DNA of 64,000 bases from Azospirillum oleiclasticum (GCF_013423485.1 NZ_JABFFR010000001.1:496001-560000), one strand, 5' to 3'; shown: positions 9,564 to 18,852, counted from the first letter of the stretch. The notes: a model not told the origin generated them from the letters alone. Numbers and translations: made by a program.

Positions 9564-9650
9564 GTCCAGGCTTGGGGTGCCGCACTGTCCGTGCGGCTGA
9601 GATCACACCCATCGAACCTGTCTGGGTAATGCCAGCGAAGGGAGCCGGGT
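9564..9650 (+). promoter_or_regulatory. TPP riboswitch (THI element)
   Basis: The conserved thi-box sequences appear in order: GGGGTGC, the pairing arms around CCGCAC and GTGCGG, CTGAGATCACACCC, GAACCTG, CTGGGTAATGCCAGCG and AAGGGA. The element ends a few bases before the thiO start codon. In proteobacteria such elements usually hide the ribosome binding site or terminate transcription when thiamine pyrophosphate is bound. The AAGGGAGCC at its 3' end is probably the thiO ribosome binding site, which suggests translational control. Confidence 0.95.
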
Positions 9651-9653
9651 CGC

Positions 9654-10808
9654 ATGACACCCGTATCACGTGTTTCCCCCGTTCATGACCGCATCGCCAT
9701 CGTCGGCGGCGGAATCATAGGTCTTGCGGTCGGCTGGCGGCTTGCCCAGGCGGGCCGGAGCGTCGATCTGTTCGAAAAGGAGCGGGTGGGGCAGGGCGCC
9801 ACCCGTGCCGCTGGCGGCATGCTCGCCGCATCGGCCGAGGCCGAGCCCGGCGAGCATGCCCTGACCGCCCTCAACCGCCAAAGTCAGGCCTTGTGGCCGG
9901 ACTTCGCGCGGGAACTGGTCGCCACCTCCGGCATCGACATCGGCATGCGGCAGGATGGAATCCTGAACGTCGCCCTCACCGGCGACGACCTGCGCCGCCT
10001 GCGGGCCGAGTTCGGGCACCAGCAGCGGCATGGCCTTCCCACGCGCTGGCTGTCCGCGGCCGAACTGCGGGAGCGGGAGCCCTGCCTCAATCCAGGGGCG
10101 AGCGGCGCGATCCACAGTCCCGGCGACCATCAGGTGGAAAACCGGCTGGCGGCCGAGGCGCTGCGGGTCGCCTTCACACAGGCCGGTGGCCGCATCCATG
10201 AGGGTGCCGCGGTCGAGCGTGTGCTGGTGGAGAATGGCGCCGTGCGCGGCCTGCACGTTGCCGGTACCGAGCATGAAGCCGGCACGGTGCTGCTCGCGGC
10301 CGGTGCCTGGTCCGGCGGCATCGAAGGGCTGCCCGAGGCGGCCCGCCCGCCGGTGCGGCCGGTGAAGGGCCAGATGCTGTCCGTCCGCATGGCGACGGAG
10401 GAACCGCTGCTGCGCCATGTGGTGTGGGCGCCGGGCGTCTATCTGATCCCGCGGCTCGACGGCCGGCTGCTCGTCGGTGCCACGGTGGAGGAGCGCGGCT
10501 TCGACACCCGCATCACCGCCGGTGGTCTGCTCTCGTTGCTGCACAGCGCGTGGCGCGCCCTTCCCGGCATCGAGGAATTGCCGGTCGAGGAGACCTGGGT
10601 CGGCTTCCGGCCGGGATCCAGGGATGACGCGCCCATCCTCGGCCCCGGACCGGTGCGCGGCCTCGTCTACGCCACGGGGCATCATCGCAATGGCATCCTG
10701 CTGACTCCGATCACGGCGGACCTCGTATCCCGTTTCATCCTGACGGGTGTGGTGGAACCGGCTCTGCGGTCCTTCGGCGTCGGCCGTTTCGTGCGGAGGG
10801 CGGCATGA
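9654..10808 (+). CDS. thiO: glycine oxidase ThiO
   Basis: FAD-dependent oxidase that converts glycine to the iminoglycine used for the thiazole of thiamine. The N-terminal dinucleotide-binding motif is clear (IAIVGGGIIGLAVGWRLA), followed by RAAGGMLA and the late family motif GHHRNGILLTPITADLV. It is 384 residues long. The ATG sits just after the riboswitch, and the stop overlaps the thiS start by four bases (ATGA), indicating a translationally coupled operon thiO-thiS-thiG. Confidence 0.95.
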   Translation: MTPVSRVSPVHDRIAIVGGGIIGLAVGWRLAQAGRSVDLFEKERVGQGATRAAGGMLAASAEAEPGEHALTALNRQSQALWPDFARELVATSGIDIGMRQDGILNVALTGDDLRRLRAEFGHQQRHGLPTRWLSAAELREREPCLNPGASGAIHSPGDHQVENRLAAEALRVAFTQAGGRIHEGAAVERVLVENGAVRGLHVAGTEHEAGTVLLAAGAWSGGIEGLPEAARPPVRPVKGQMLSVRMATEEPLLRHVVWAPGVYLIPRLDGRLLVGATVEERGFDTRITAGGLLSLLHSAWRALPGIEELPVEETWVGFRPGSRDDAPILGPGPVRGLVYATGHHRNGILLTPITADLVSRFILTGVVEPALRSFGVGRFVRRAA

Positions 10809-11020
10809 GCGCCGTGACAACCATCCGCGTCAACGGGGCGGAGGAGGCGCTGGGCTGGGGCTGCGTCGGTGACCTGCTGGCCGCCCGCGGGATCCCGCCC
10901 GGAACGCGCGGCGTGGCGGTGGCGCTGAACGGCGCCGTTCTGCGCGCCGCCGATTGGACCGGCACGCCACTGGCGGCCGGCGACACGGTCGAGATCGTCC
11001 GCCCGTTCCAGGGCGGCTGA
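10805..11020 (+). CDS. thiS: sulfur carrier protein ThiS
   Basis: A 71-residue ubiquitin-like sulfur carrier. It ends in the required Gly-Gly (IVRPFQGG), which is adenylated and thiocarboxylated before sulfur is donated to ThiG. It overlaps thiO by four bases and is 15 bp upstream of thiG, with GAAGGAG before the thiG start. Confidence 0.95.
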   Translation: MSAVTTIRVNGAEEALGWGCVGDLLAARGIPPGTRGVAVALNGAVLRAADWTGTPLAAGDTVEIVRPFQGG

Positions 11021-11035
11021 AGGAGCATTCCTCTC

Positions 11036-11806
11036 ATGGACGATGTTTTCACGCTCGCCGGGCGCAGGCTCGGCTCGCGGCTGCTCATCGGCAGCTCAGG
11101 ATACCCGAACCGCCAGGTGATGCTGGACGCGATCGAGGCCAGCGGGGCGGAGGTGGTCACCGTCTCCATCCGCCGCATCAGCCTGGAAGGCTATGCCGAG
11201 AGCATGGTCGATCTGCTCGGTGGCCGTTGGACCGTGCTACCCAACACCGCCGGCTGCCAGACCGCGAAGGAGGCGGTGCTGACCGCCCGCCTCGCGCGCG
11301 AGGCGCTGGACATCGATTGGGTCAAGCTGGAGGTGATCGGCGACCGGGAGACGCTGCACCCCGATTCCGAGGAGTTGCTGCGTGCAACGGCGGAATTGGT
11401 CGGTGACGGGTTCCAGGTGTTGCCCTACTGCGGTGACGATCCCGTCGTCTGCCGCAAGCTGGCGGATGCCGGCGCTGCGGCGGTCATGCCGCTGGGTGCA
11501 CCCATCGGCTCCGGCCTGGGGGTGAGCAACCCGCGGGCGATCGAGCGAATTTGCGCGCGCAGCCCGGTGCCGGTGATCCTCGACGCGGGCATCGGCACGG
11601 CATCGGACGCGGCACTCGCCATGGAACTCGGCTGCGCGGCGGTGCTGCTGAACACAGCGGTGGCAAAAGCCGAGGATCCCGTGAGGATGGCGGCGGCCAT
11701 GAAACACGGCGTAGAAGCCGGCCGTCTCGCCCGCTCGGCAGGCCGCATCCCGATCCTGACCCACGCCGAACCGTCAAGCCCGCAGCTCGGGCTCGTGGGG
11801 AGCTGA
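11036..11806 (+). CDS. thiG: thiazole synthase ThiG
   Basis: A 256-residue TIM-barrel enzyme that joins 1-deoxyxylulose 5-phosphate, iminoglycine and ThiS thiocarboxylate into the thiazole phosphate. Visible signatures include [20 protein letters not shown], the Schiff-base lysine region [12 protein letters not shown] and [20 protein letters not shown]. It is the last gene of the riboswitch-controlled operon; thiC and thiE are not in the window. Confidence 0.96.
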   Translation: MDDVFTLAGRRLGSRLLIGSSGYPNRQVMLDAIEASGAEVVTVSIRRISLEGYAESMVDLLGGRWTVLPNTAGCQTAKEAVLTARLAREALDIDWVKLEVIGDRETLHPDSEELLRATAELVGDGFQVLPYCGDDPVVCRKLADAGAAAVMPLGAPIGSGLGVSNPRAIERICARSPVPVILDAGIGTASDAALAMELGCAAVLLNTAVAKAEDPVRMAAAMKHGVEAGRLARSAGRIPILTHAEPSSPQLGLVGS

Positions 11807-11822
11807 GGGGCGTAGGCGCCCC
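11807..11822 (+). terminator. short hairpin after thiG
   Basis: GGGGCG and CGCCCC form a perfect 6-bp stem around TAGG starting at the base after the thiG stop. There is no T run, so it is only a possible terminator in the narrow gap between convergent genes. Confidence 0.3.
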
Positions 11823-11828
11823 GCGGCG

Positions 11829-12047
11829 TCACGCCGCCGCGGGCGCCGCTTCCACCAAGCGATAATGCGCCGCATCGATGAGCACGGTGCAGCTCAGCGT
11901 CTTCACGTCGCCTTCATCCTCGGTGCTGACGATCCGGGCGTGCGGGATGCCGAAAAGATCGACGGTGGCCTTGACCCGCCACGTGCGCCCGACGCTCGAT
12001 CCCACGGTCTGGTAGACCTGACCGACCTGAACGCGCTTCTTGCTCAT
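11829..12047 (-). CDS. small conserved hypothetical protein
   Basis: A 72-residue basic N-terminus (MSKKRVQVGQVYQTVG) is followed by a compact region that looks like a small beta-barrel (WRVKATVDLFGIPHARIVS). It has no signal peptide or membrane helix. The ATG is preceded by GGGGA, and the gene is convergent with thiG. I do not recognise the family and assign no function. Confidence 0.6.
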   Translation of the reverse strand: MSKKRVQVGQVYQTVGSSVGRTWRVKATVDLFGIPHARIVSTEDEGDVKTLSCTVLIDAAHYRLVEAAPAAA

Positions 12048-12200
12048 TCCATCCCCGCCAATAGCGCCTGTCCCGCCGCATGACGCGACGCCGACCCGAT
12101 GCCCGTGTTACGGATTTTAGTAAACAACCGCAAGCGGCCGAAGGCAAGCGACCTTAACAACGCGCGCGTATGCGTTGCACATCAGCCGCAGCGGCGGGCA

Positions 12201-12422
12201 TCAGTCGCCGAGGAACAGGTGCTTCTGGCGGCCGTCCTTCGGAAGCGCGTCGGTCAGCCATTGCAGGCTGGCGTTCGGGTCGGGAACGGGTTCGATCACC
12301 TGCGCGTTGGTTTGCGCCATCTCGGCCATGCTCTTCGCGGCCGAACGGGCGGCCGGCTGCACGACGAAGGCGCTCACCGTGTACCAGACCACCAGGACGG
12401 CGATATCGTCGGCGACGACCAC
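12201..12422 (-). CDS. small membrane-anchored protein coupled to eipB
   Basis: A 73-residue protein with one hydrophobic N-terminal segment (DDIAVLVVWYTVSAFVV) and a soluble tail. Its GTG start has a near-perfect ribosome binding site (AGGAGGGGCC), and the eipB stop codon lies directly against that site, so the two are probably translated in a coupled way. The tight spacing is the main evidence that it is real. Function is unknown; an envelope role beside EipB is inference. Confidence 0.62.
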   Translation of the reverse strand: MVVADDIAVLVVWYTVSAFVVQPAARSAAKSMAEMAQTNAQVIEPVPDPNASLQWLTDALPKDGRQKHLFLGD

Positions 12423-12431
12423 GGCCCCTCC

Positions 12432-13307
12432 TCAACATCCCGATTTCGGCAGCGGCTCCAGCTTCTCCAGAACCGCATCCACAGCGAAATCACCATAATC
12501 GATCTGCATGGATTCCACGACGCCATTTCGCAGCAGACGGATGGACATTTCATATTCCGGCGTCGCCGCATCGCTGGCGAGCGGGAAGAAGGCCATGCGC
12601 ACCGGCCAGCCCGTCTGGTTGCGCAACAGCGGGTCGTTGGTGTCCTTTCGCGCGGGTGCCGCCTTGCCGATCACGGCGCTGACATCGGTTGCCCCGTCCG
12701 CGTCGGCCCCGTCGAAGATGGTGCGGCTGAAGAAGGGCTTCTGGTCGCGCGCGTGCTCCAGGATCGCCAGCGTGTGGGCGGTGGGGAACATGGTGCCGGG
12801 CGGCAACTCCATCTGCGACTCCTCCGGCTTGGAGAAACGGGCTTCGCCAGCCCCGCCGCCGGGCTTCAGCACCGCCTCGCCGCGCAGATCCTCGTCCACC
12901 TCGCCATTGACCAGCTTGCGGACGTTGAAGCGGTAGCGCTGCCCGTTCTTCGCCTCCCAGGTCGTGTAGTTGGTGGTCATGTTCATCTCGTCGCCCTCGG
13001 CGTAGACGAAACGGAGCTGGAATCGCTGCTCCGTCGTCCAGCCGTCGCAGGCGTCCGCCCATTCGAACATCATGCGGCCGCGCACGTCCGTCACCTTCGA
13101 GCTGTTGCGCGCGGAGAGCAACGACATGCGGTAGATGGCACGGTGCGGGGCGATGTCGGCGGCGACGGCGGATTGCGGCTGGGCTGCCGGCCGCCGCTCC
13201 GCGGCACCGGGGGAGGACAGGGGGGCCAGGGACACGAGGACAGCGGCGGCCGTCGCCACACAGGCGAGGCGGATCGGGGAACGGCGATTCGGCAAGACGA
13301 TGTCCAC
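12432..13307 (-). CDS. eipB: EipB-like cell envelope protein (DUF1849)
   Basis: Periplasmic protein of the DUF1849/EipB family, which in other alphaproteobacteria supports cell envelope integrity. From the GTG at 13307 it has a basic start, a hydrophobic signal segment (LACVATAAAVLVSLAPL) and a mature part with HRAIYRMSL, MMFEWADACDGWTTEQRF and FPTAHTLAILEHA. Length is 291 residues. An upstream in-frame ATG at 13421 would overlap the start of the divergent dehydrogenase gene and lacks signal-peptide character. Confidence 0.85.
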   Translation of the reverse strand: MDIVLPNRRSPIRLACVATAAAVLVSLAPLSSPGAAERRPAAQPQSAVAADIAPHRAIYRMSLLSARNSSKVTDVRGRMMFEWADACDGWTTEQRFQLRFVYAEGDEMNMTTNYTTWEAKNGQRYRFNVRKLVNGEVDEDLRGEAVLKPGGGAGEARFSKPEESQMELPPGTMFPTAHTLAILEHARDQKPFFSRTIFDGADADGATDVSAVIGKAAPARKDTNDPLLRNQTGWPVRMAFFPLASDAATPEYEMSIRLLRNGVVESMQIDYGDFAVDAVLEKLEPLPKSGC

Positions 13308-13402
13308 AGGTGATTGAGGCCTCGGGTTTGAAGTATGGGTGTTTTCCGTGCGGTTCGAAAGACCCGCCTGGACGAATCCGCCATTCAAGGGAAGGACGGG
13401 AC

Positions 13403-14380
13403 ATGCCCGCAACGCTCGCACATCGCCCCATACTGCTGGTCACCCGCCGTCTGCCCGACGCGGTGGAGGAGCGCGCGGCCCGCGATTACGACGCCAAGCT
13501 CAACCCCGACGACTCGAGCCGGTCGGGGGATGCGCTGGTGTCGCTTGCGACGGATGCCGATGGGATCCTCTGCTGCCCGGCGGAAAAGCTGACCGTCGAC
13601 GTCATCCGCGCCTTGCCGGACAGCGTGCGCATCCTGGCAACCTTCTCCGTCGGCACCGACCACATCGACCTGACGGCGGCGCGGGAACGCGGCATCGTCG
13701 TGACCAACACGCCGGATGTGCTGACCGACGCCACGGCGGACGTGGCGCTGCTGCTGATGCTGGGCGCCGCCCGCCGAGCGTCGGAAGGGGAGCGGATGGT
13801 TCGGACGGGCGGCTGGCCGGGCTGGAATCCCACCCAGCTCCTTGGCACCCATCTCGGTGGCAAGCGGCTGGGCATCGTGGGCATGGGACGGATCGGCCAA
13901 GCGGTGGCCGCGCGGGCGCGGGCGTTCGGCATGGCGATCCACTACTCCAACCGCCGCCGCCTGCCGCCCGACCAGGAGCTGGGTGCGATCTACCACGCGG
14001 ATGCCGACGCCATGCTGGCAGAGGCCGACGTCCTGTCGCTGCATTTCCCGGCGACCCCCGAGACCCGGCACTGGCTGAACGCGGAGCGGATCGCGCGGCT
14101 TCCGAAGGGTGCCGTGGTCGTCAACACCGCCCGCGGCACCGCGGTGGAAGACGAGGCGCTGATCGCGGCGGTGAAGGCGGGCCATGTGGCCGCCATCGGG
14201 CTCGACGTGTTCGAGAACGAGCCGAACCTGCATTCCGGCTACCGCGCGCTCGACCGCGCCTTCCTGCTGCCGCATCTGGGCAGCGCCACGGTGGAGACGC
14301 GCAACGCCATGGGATTCAAGGCGCTCGACAATCTCGACGCCTTCTTCGCGGGTCGCGAGCCGCCCGACCGCGTGGTGTGA
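13403..14380 (+). CDS. D-isomer specific 2-hydroxyacid dehydrogenase (glyoxylate/hydroxypyruvate reductase type)
   Basis: NAD(P)-dependent reductase of 2-oxoacids, 325 residues. Visible motifs are the Rossmann loop LGIVGMGRIGQAVAARA, the catalytic Arg region VVNTARGTAVEDEALI, Glu in GLDVFENEP and the catalytic His in LPHLGSATVETRNAMG. SNRR after the Rossmann loop suggests a preference for NADPH. The ATG at 13403 is preceded by GGGAAGGA. Family is certain; glyoxylate versus hydroxypyruvate preference is not. Confidence 0.9.
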   Translation: MPATLAHRPILLVTRRLPDAVEERAARDYDAKLNPDDSSRSGDALVSLATDADGILCCPAEKLTVDVIRALPDSVRILATFSVGTDHIDLTAARERGIVVTNTPDVLTDATADVALLLMLGAARRASEGERMVRTGGWPGWNPTQLLGTHLGGKRLGIVGMGRIGQAVAARARAFGMAIHYSNRRRLPPDQELGAIYHADADAMLAEADVLSLHFPATPETRHWLNAERIARLPKGAVVVNTARGTAVEDEALIAAVKAGHVAAIGLDVFENEPNLHSGYRALDRAFLLPHLGSATVETRNAMGFKALDNLDAFFAGREPPDRVV

Positions 14381-14568
14381 CGGCGGACGGGTGCGCTGCG
14401 GAAACTTCCCACCGACTCGGCCGCCGCCGGGAAAAACCTGCCGGGGGCGGGCTGGGGCGGCAGAATCGACCGGGTGGCAATCTTGAGGAATTCCAAGGGT
14501 TTGAGCTCTGGCACGCCGGTTGCTGATGGAGAGGCACAGCGATCCGCCAGACCTTGGGAGCCGCCGTC

Positions 14569-15282
14569 ATGAACGCCATCGCCACCCGCACCCAGCACGC
14601 CCTGAACCGCAGCGACAGCTTCGAAGGGACCATGATCCCGTCGATGCGCCGCGGGACCGCCGGCGTCGTCATCGGGTTCCCGGTGGTCGAGGACCGTCCG
14701 GCCCATCTGCTGGACGACATGCTGGCCAAGCTGGCCGAGGCGGAGGAGATGATCGCCCAGCAGCAGGAGCGCATCGCCTATCTGGAAAGCCTGACGATGA
14801 CCGACGAGCTGACCGGTCTGGTGAACCGCCGCGGCTTCTACGCCCACTTCCGGCGTGAGCTGGCGGCGACCCGGCGGAACGAGGCGGCGTGCGGCGTGCT
14901 GGTGATGATCGATCTGGACGGCTTCAAGGGCATCAACGACACGCACGGTCATCTGGCCGGCGATGCCTATCTGCGGCAGGTGGCACGGCTGCTTTCCTCG
15001 CAGGTGCGCGAGACGGACGTGGTGGCCCGCCTGGGCGGCGACGAGTTCGCGGTGCTGCTGACCGGCGTGGACGCTGAGACGGGTGCCGCGCGTGCCGGCC
15101 AGCTTGCCGACGCCGCACGGGCGCAGAGCGCTTCCTGGAACGGTCAGGAACTGCCGATCCGCTTCTCCATCGGCGTGCAGGCCTATGGCGCCGGCGACCA
15201 TGAGGAAGAGGTGGTGCGTCAGGCCGATGTGAAGATGTACGGCAACAAGGGTGAGCGCCGCCGCGCCCGCCGGGGCGCCTGA
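14569..15282 (+). CDS. GGDEF-domain diguanylate cyclase
   Basis: A 237-residue predicted cytoplasmic enzyme making cyclic di-GMP. A short N-terminal region and a coiled coil (MLAKLAEAEEMIAQQQERIA, near 55-75) precede one GGDEF domain with TDELTGLVNRRGF, DLDGFKGINDTHGH and an intact LGGDEFAVLL active site. No receiver or PAS domain is present, so the input is unclear. The ATG follows GGGAG by eight bases. It converges on dinB with a 4-bp gap. Confidence 0.92.
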   Translation: MNAIATRTQHALNRSDSFEGTMIPSMRRGTAGVVIGFPVVEDRPAHLLDDMLAKLAEAEEMIAQQQERIAYLESLTMTDELTGLVNRRGFYAHFRRELAATRRNEAACGVLVMIDLDGFKGINDTHGHLAGDAYLRQVARLLSSQVRETDVVARLGGDEFAVLLTGVDAETGAARAGQLADAARAQSASWNGQELPIRFSIGVQAYGAGDHEEEVVRQADVKMYGNKGERRRARRGA

Positions 15283-15286
15283 CGGG

Positions 15287-16573
15287 CTACCGCCGCTCCT
15301 TGTCGTCCGGGGCCAGGGCGCGCCCCTTGAGGATCGCCTTGTCGCCCAGCTTGCTCCGCACCGCGTCGATCGCCCGCTCCACGCTCGCCCGCCGTTGCCG
15401 GCCGGGGTCGAGCAGATCGGGCGCGTCGGCGCCGGTGGCGTTGCAGAGGTCCGATACGCCGATACCGATCAGACGGTAGCGCGTGCCGTCGGCCAGCGGG
15501 GTCACCATCGCCATCCCCTCGCGGAACATGCGGTCGGCGAGCTGGGTCGGGCCGTCCAGCTTGTGGCTGCGCGTGAACTGGCGGAAATCCGAGGTCTTCA
15601 ACTTCAGCACGACGGTGCCGCCGGCAAGATCCGCGCTCTTCAGGCGCCGTGCGACGGTCTCGCACAGCGGCCACAGCCGACGTTCCAGCGCCGCGGCATC
15701 GGCGATGTCGGTGGAGAAGGTGGTTTCCGCGGACACGCTCTTGGCCGGGGAGTCTGGCTCCACCGTCCGGTCGTCCTGGCCCTTGGAGAAGCGGGCGAGG
15801 CGGCGGCCGATGCTGCCGTAGCGGCGCACCAGAACGAACTCGTCCATGGCCGCGAGGTCGCCGATGGTGCGCAAGCCGTCCGCCTCCAGCTTCGCCTGCA
15901 GCGCCTTGCCGACACCCCACAGCAGCCCGACCGGTTTGGGTGCCAGAAAGGCCTGCGCCTCGGCCCGGCCGATCACCGAGAAGCCGCGGGGCTTGTCCAG
16001 GTCGGACGCGACCTTGGCCAGGAACTTGTTGGGCGCCAGCCCGACCGAGGCGGTGACGCCGACCTCCCGCTCGATGCGCGCGATCAGCCGGGCGACGGTC
16101 TGGGCCGGGCTTCCGCCATGCAGACGGTCGGTGCCGGACAGATCCAGGAAGGCCTCGTCGATGGACAGCGGCTCGACCAGCGGCGTCGCCTCCCGCATCA
16201 TCTGGCGGATGGCGTGGCCGACCGTCTGGTACTTGCGCATATCCGGCGGGATCACGACCGCGTCCGGGCAGAGGGCCAGCGCCTTGAACATCGGCATCGC
16301 CGACCGCACCCCGTAGAGGCGGGCGACGTAGCAGCAGGCGGACACGACGCCCCGGTGCCCGCCGCCGACGATAACCGGGCGGTCGGCCAGGGCCGGGTCG
16401 TCGCGTTTCTCCACACTCGCGTAGAAGGCGTCACAGTCGATGTGGGCGATGGGCAGCGCGTGCAGCTCGCGGTGGATGACGCAGCGCCGCGAACCGCAGG
16501 CCGGACAGCGGCCGGCCGGGGCAATCAGTCGCGCGCCGCAGTCCCGGCAAAGCCCGGAAGCATCGGTGATCAA
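15287..16573 (-). CDS. dinB: DNA polymerase IV with N-terminal zinc-ribbon-like motif
   Basis: Y-family translesion polymerase, 428 residues. About 35 residues with two Cys pairs (CRDCG and CPACG) precede the catalytic core. The core has [43 protein letters not shown] and the thumb motif [14 protein letters not shown]. The C-terminal little finger is complete. The TTG start is eight bases after GGAG. The Cys pairs presumably bind zinc, which I infer. Confidence 0.93.
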   Translation of the reverse strand: MITDASGLCRDCGARLIAPAGRCPACGSRRCVIHRELHALPIAHIDCDAFYASVEKRDDPALADRPVIVGGGHRGVVSACCYVARLYGVRSAMPMFKALALCPDAVVIPPDMRKYQTVGHAIRQMMREATPLVEPLSIDEAFLDLSGTDRLHGGSPAQTVARLIARIEREVGVTASVGLAPNKFLAKVASDLDKPRGFSVIGRAEAQAFLAPKPVGLLWGVGKALQAKLEADGLRTIGDLAAMDEFVLVRRYGSIGRRLARFSKGQDDRTVEPDSPAKSVSAETTFSTDIADAAALERRLWPLCETVARRLKSADLAGGTVVLKLKTSDFRQFTRSHKLDGPTQLADRMFREGMAMVTPLADGTRYRLIGIGVSDLCNATGADAPDLLDPGRQRRASVERAIDAVRSKLGDKAILKGRALAPDDKERR

Positions 16574-16740
16574 ACGATTTTCTCCGATCGGACGCGGCCA
16601 CCTCTATTCATACACCGATACACGGTAACGAGAAATTAACGAACGCGGCCTATCAGAGAGAGGGTTATACCGTCCGGCGAGAAACGTGCGGTACGGATCG
16701 CCGCCGGAGCGGCGGGTTGGCCAGCCCGGGGAGCAGCGCG

Positions 16741-17145
16741 ATGAATGCCGAAGCCGTTGCCGACCTGCCCCATGGCGATCGAGCCAAGAGCGTGCTGATC
16801 GTGGAAGACAACGAGCTGAACATGAAGCTCTTCCGCGATCTGCTCCAAGCCTACGGTTATCGCACGCTGCAGACCCAGAATGGCCTGGAGGCCATGGAGA
16901 TGGTGCGTGCCCACCGGCCCGATCTCGTTCTGATGGACATCCAGCTCCCGGAAGTGTCCGGTCTCGACGTCACCCGCTGGATCAAGCAGGATGCGGAGCT
17001 GAAGGCAATCCCGGTGATCGCCGTAACCGCTTTCGCCATGAAAGGTGACGAGGAGAAGATCCGCGAGGGCGGATGTGAGGATTACATCGCGAAACCGATT
17101 TCCGTCGCCAAGTTCCTTGATGTCGTGAAACGTTATCTGAGCTGA
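16741..17145 (+). CDS. divK: cell-cycle response regulator DivK
   Basis: A 134-residue single-domain receiver. [56 protein letters not shown] and YIAKPISV closely match DivK of Caulobacter and relatives, where it controls polarity and CtrA activity through DivJ, PleC and DivL. The ATG at 16741 follows GGGGAGCAG. It lies just upstream of pleD, the usual alphaproteobacterial arrangement. Confidence 0.94.
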   Translation: MNAEAVADLPHGDRAKSVLIVEDNELNMKLFRDLLQAYGYRTLQTQNGLEAMEMVRAHRPDLVLMDIQLPEVSGLDVTRWIKQDAELKAIPVIAVTAFAMKGDEEKIREGGCEDYIAKPISVAKFLDVVKRYLS

Positions 17146-17179
17146 TCGGTCCTCCTCCACAATCGGGTTGCACAGCCAC

Positions 17180-18592
17180 ATGTCCGCGCGTGTTCTCGTC
17201 GTCGATGATGTCCTGCCGAACGTCAAACTCCTGGCGGCCAAGCTGACGCGGGAATACTTCGATGTGATCACCGCCTACAACGGGCCGGAGGCGCTGGAGC
17301 TGGTCCACCGCGAATCACCGGACATCGTTCTGCTCGACGTGATGATGCCCGGCATGGATGGTTTCGAGGTCTGTGAAAAGATCCGTTCCAACCCTGCGAC
17401 CATGCACATTCCGGTGGTGATGGTCACGGCTCTGTCGGACGTCACCGACCGTGTGCGCGGTCTGGAGGCCGGGGCCGACGATTTCCTGACCAAACCGGTG
17501 AACGACATCGCGCTCTTTGCGCGCGTCCGGTCGCTGGTGCGTCTGAAGATGATGATGGACGAGTGGCGGCTGCGGGAAAGCACCTCCGGCCAATTCGGCG
17601 TCATCGAGCGGACGGCGACCCTGCACAGCGAGTCCCACGAGCGGGCGCGCGTGCTCGTTCTGGAGGACAGCGTCCTCGACTTCGAGAAGATTGCCGACAC
17701 GTTGCGACGCGACAGCGACGAGGTGGTCTGCGCCGACACCGGAGCGCGTGCTCTGGAACGGGCGATGACGGAGGAGTTCGAACTGGTCGTCGTCAGCCTG
17801 ACCCTGCTGAACGAGGATGGCCTGCGCTTCTGCTCGCAGCTCCGCTCGCATGAGCGCACGCGGCAGGTGCCCATCCTGCTGGTGGTCGATGAGGGCGACC
17901 TGAACCGGGTCGCCAAGGGCCTGGAACTGGGCGCCAACGACTATGTGATCAAGCCGATCGACCGGAACGAGTTGCTCGCCCGCGTGCGCACGCAGATCCG
18001 GCGGAAGCGGTACCAGGAGCGGTTGCGGTCGAACTACGAACAGAGCCTGTCGATGGCGTTGACCGACAGCCTGACGGGCGTGTTCAACCGCCGCTACGTC
18101 AACGCGCACCTGCCGCGGCTGCTGGAGAGGGCCCTCGACAGCCACAAGCCGGTGTCGGTTCTGATGTTCGACATCGACCATTTCAAGGTCGTCAACGACA
18201 CGCACGGCCACGACGTCGGCGACGTCGTGCTGAAGGAGGTCGCCAACCGCGCCAGCCGCAATTTGCGCACCTTCGACCTCGTCGCCCGGCTCGGTGGCGA
18301 GGAGTTCGTCGTGATCCTGCCGGACACCGACGGTGACGCGGCGATGATCGTGGCCGAGCGGTTGCGCAGCCGCATCAGCGATTCCGTGTTTCCGGTGCCG
18401 AACAGCAACGATGAGCTGCGGGTGACGGTGTCCATCGGCGTGTCGGTCGGCGGTCAACTCGGCGACACCGCGGACACGCTGATCAAGCGTGCGGACGAGG
18501 CGCTCTATCAGGCCAAACGGCAAGGCCGCAATTGCGTGGTGAGCGACGATCGCACCGAAGACATGCGCGTCGCCGCCGCCCCGACGCGCTGA
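17180..18592 (+). CDS. pleD: PleD-type response regulator diguanylate cyclase
   Basis: A 470-residue protein with receiver 1 (VLVVDDVLPNVKLL, phosphoacceptor in LLDVMMPGMDGF), a second adaptor receiver and a C-terminal GGDEF domain. The active site reads LGGEEFVVILPD. In Caulobacter, phosphorylated PleD dimerises and makes cyclic di-GMP at the stalked pole. The ATG at 17180 starts directly at the receiver; a TTG four codons upstream is also possible. In the second receiver the usual Asp position reads VVVSLTLL, so it is probably not phosphorylated. Confidence 0.94.
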   Translation: MSARVLVVDDVLPNVKLLAAKLTREYFDVITAYNGPEALELVHRESPDIVLLDVMMPGMDGFEVCEKIRSNPATMHIPVVMVTALSDVTDRVRGLEAGADDFLTKPVNDIALFARVRSLVRLKMMMDEWRLRESTSGQFGVIERTATLHSESHERARVLVLEDSVLDFEKIADTLRRDSDEVVCADTGARALERAMTEEFELVVVSLTLLNEDGLRFCSQLRSHERTRQVPILLVVDEGDLNRVAKGLELGANDYVIKPIDRNELLARVRTQIRRKRYQERLRSNYEQSLSMALTDSLTGVFNRRYVNAHLPRLLERALDSHKPVSVLMFDIDHFKVVNDTHGHDVGDVVLKEVANRASRNLRTFDLVARLGGEEFVVILPDTDGDAAMIVAERLRSRISDSVFPVPNSNDELRVTVSIGVSVGGQLGDTADTLIKRADEALYQAKRQGRNCVVSDDRTEDMRVAAAPTR

Positions 18593-18631
18593 ACGCCGAC
18601 CGTTCCCGGCGACGTTTCCCGCACAAACACG

Positions 18632-18660
18632 AAAGGCCGCCCCATAGGGCGGCCTTTTTT
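18632..18660 (+). terminator. intrinsic terminator of pleD
   Basis: An 11-bp stem (AAAGGCCGCCC with GGGCGGCCTTT) around CATA is followed by a run of T, 40 bp after the pleD stop. This is a textbook rho-independent terminator on the plus strand and lies between the convergent pleD and rpmG genes. Confidence 0.93.
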
Positions 18661-18684
18661 GCCGGACACGCGGTCGCGGAACCC

Positions 18685-18852
18685 TTACTTGATCTTGGAT
18701 TCCTTGAACGCGACGTGCTTGCGGGCCACCGGGTCGTACTTGTTGAATTCCAGCTTCTCGGTGGTCTTCTTCGGGTTCTTCTTCTTCACGTAGAAGAACC
18801 CAGTATCGGCCGTGCTCACCAGCTTGATGAGGACGGTGTTCTGCTTTGCCAT
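18685..18852 (-). CDS. rpmG: 50S ribosomal protein L33
   Basis: A 55-residue protein starting [20 protein letters not shown] and ending [14 protein letters not shown], the bacterial L33 pattern. It lacks the Cys pairs of the zinc-binding form, so it is the zinc-independent type. An in-frame extension upstream to 18921 has no L33 homology; the ATG at 18852 gives the normal length. Confidence 0.96.
   Translation of the reverse strand: MAKQNTVLIKLVSTADTGFFYVKKKNPKKTTEKLEFNKYDPVARKHVAFKESKIK

Noticed and set aside
16630..16644. Possible LexA box (GAGA-N7-GAAC) upstream of dinB
   Set aside because: Only one half matches the alphaproteobacterial GAAC-N7-GAAC motif, and it is nearly as close to divK as to dinB; too weak to claim.
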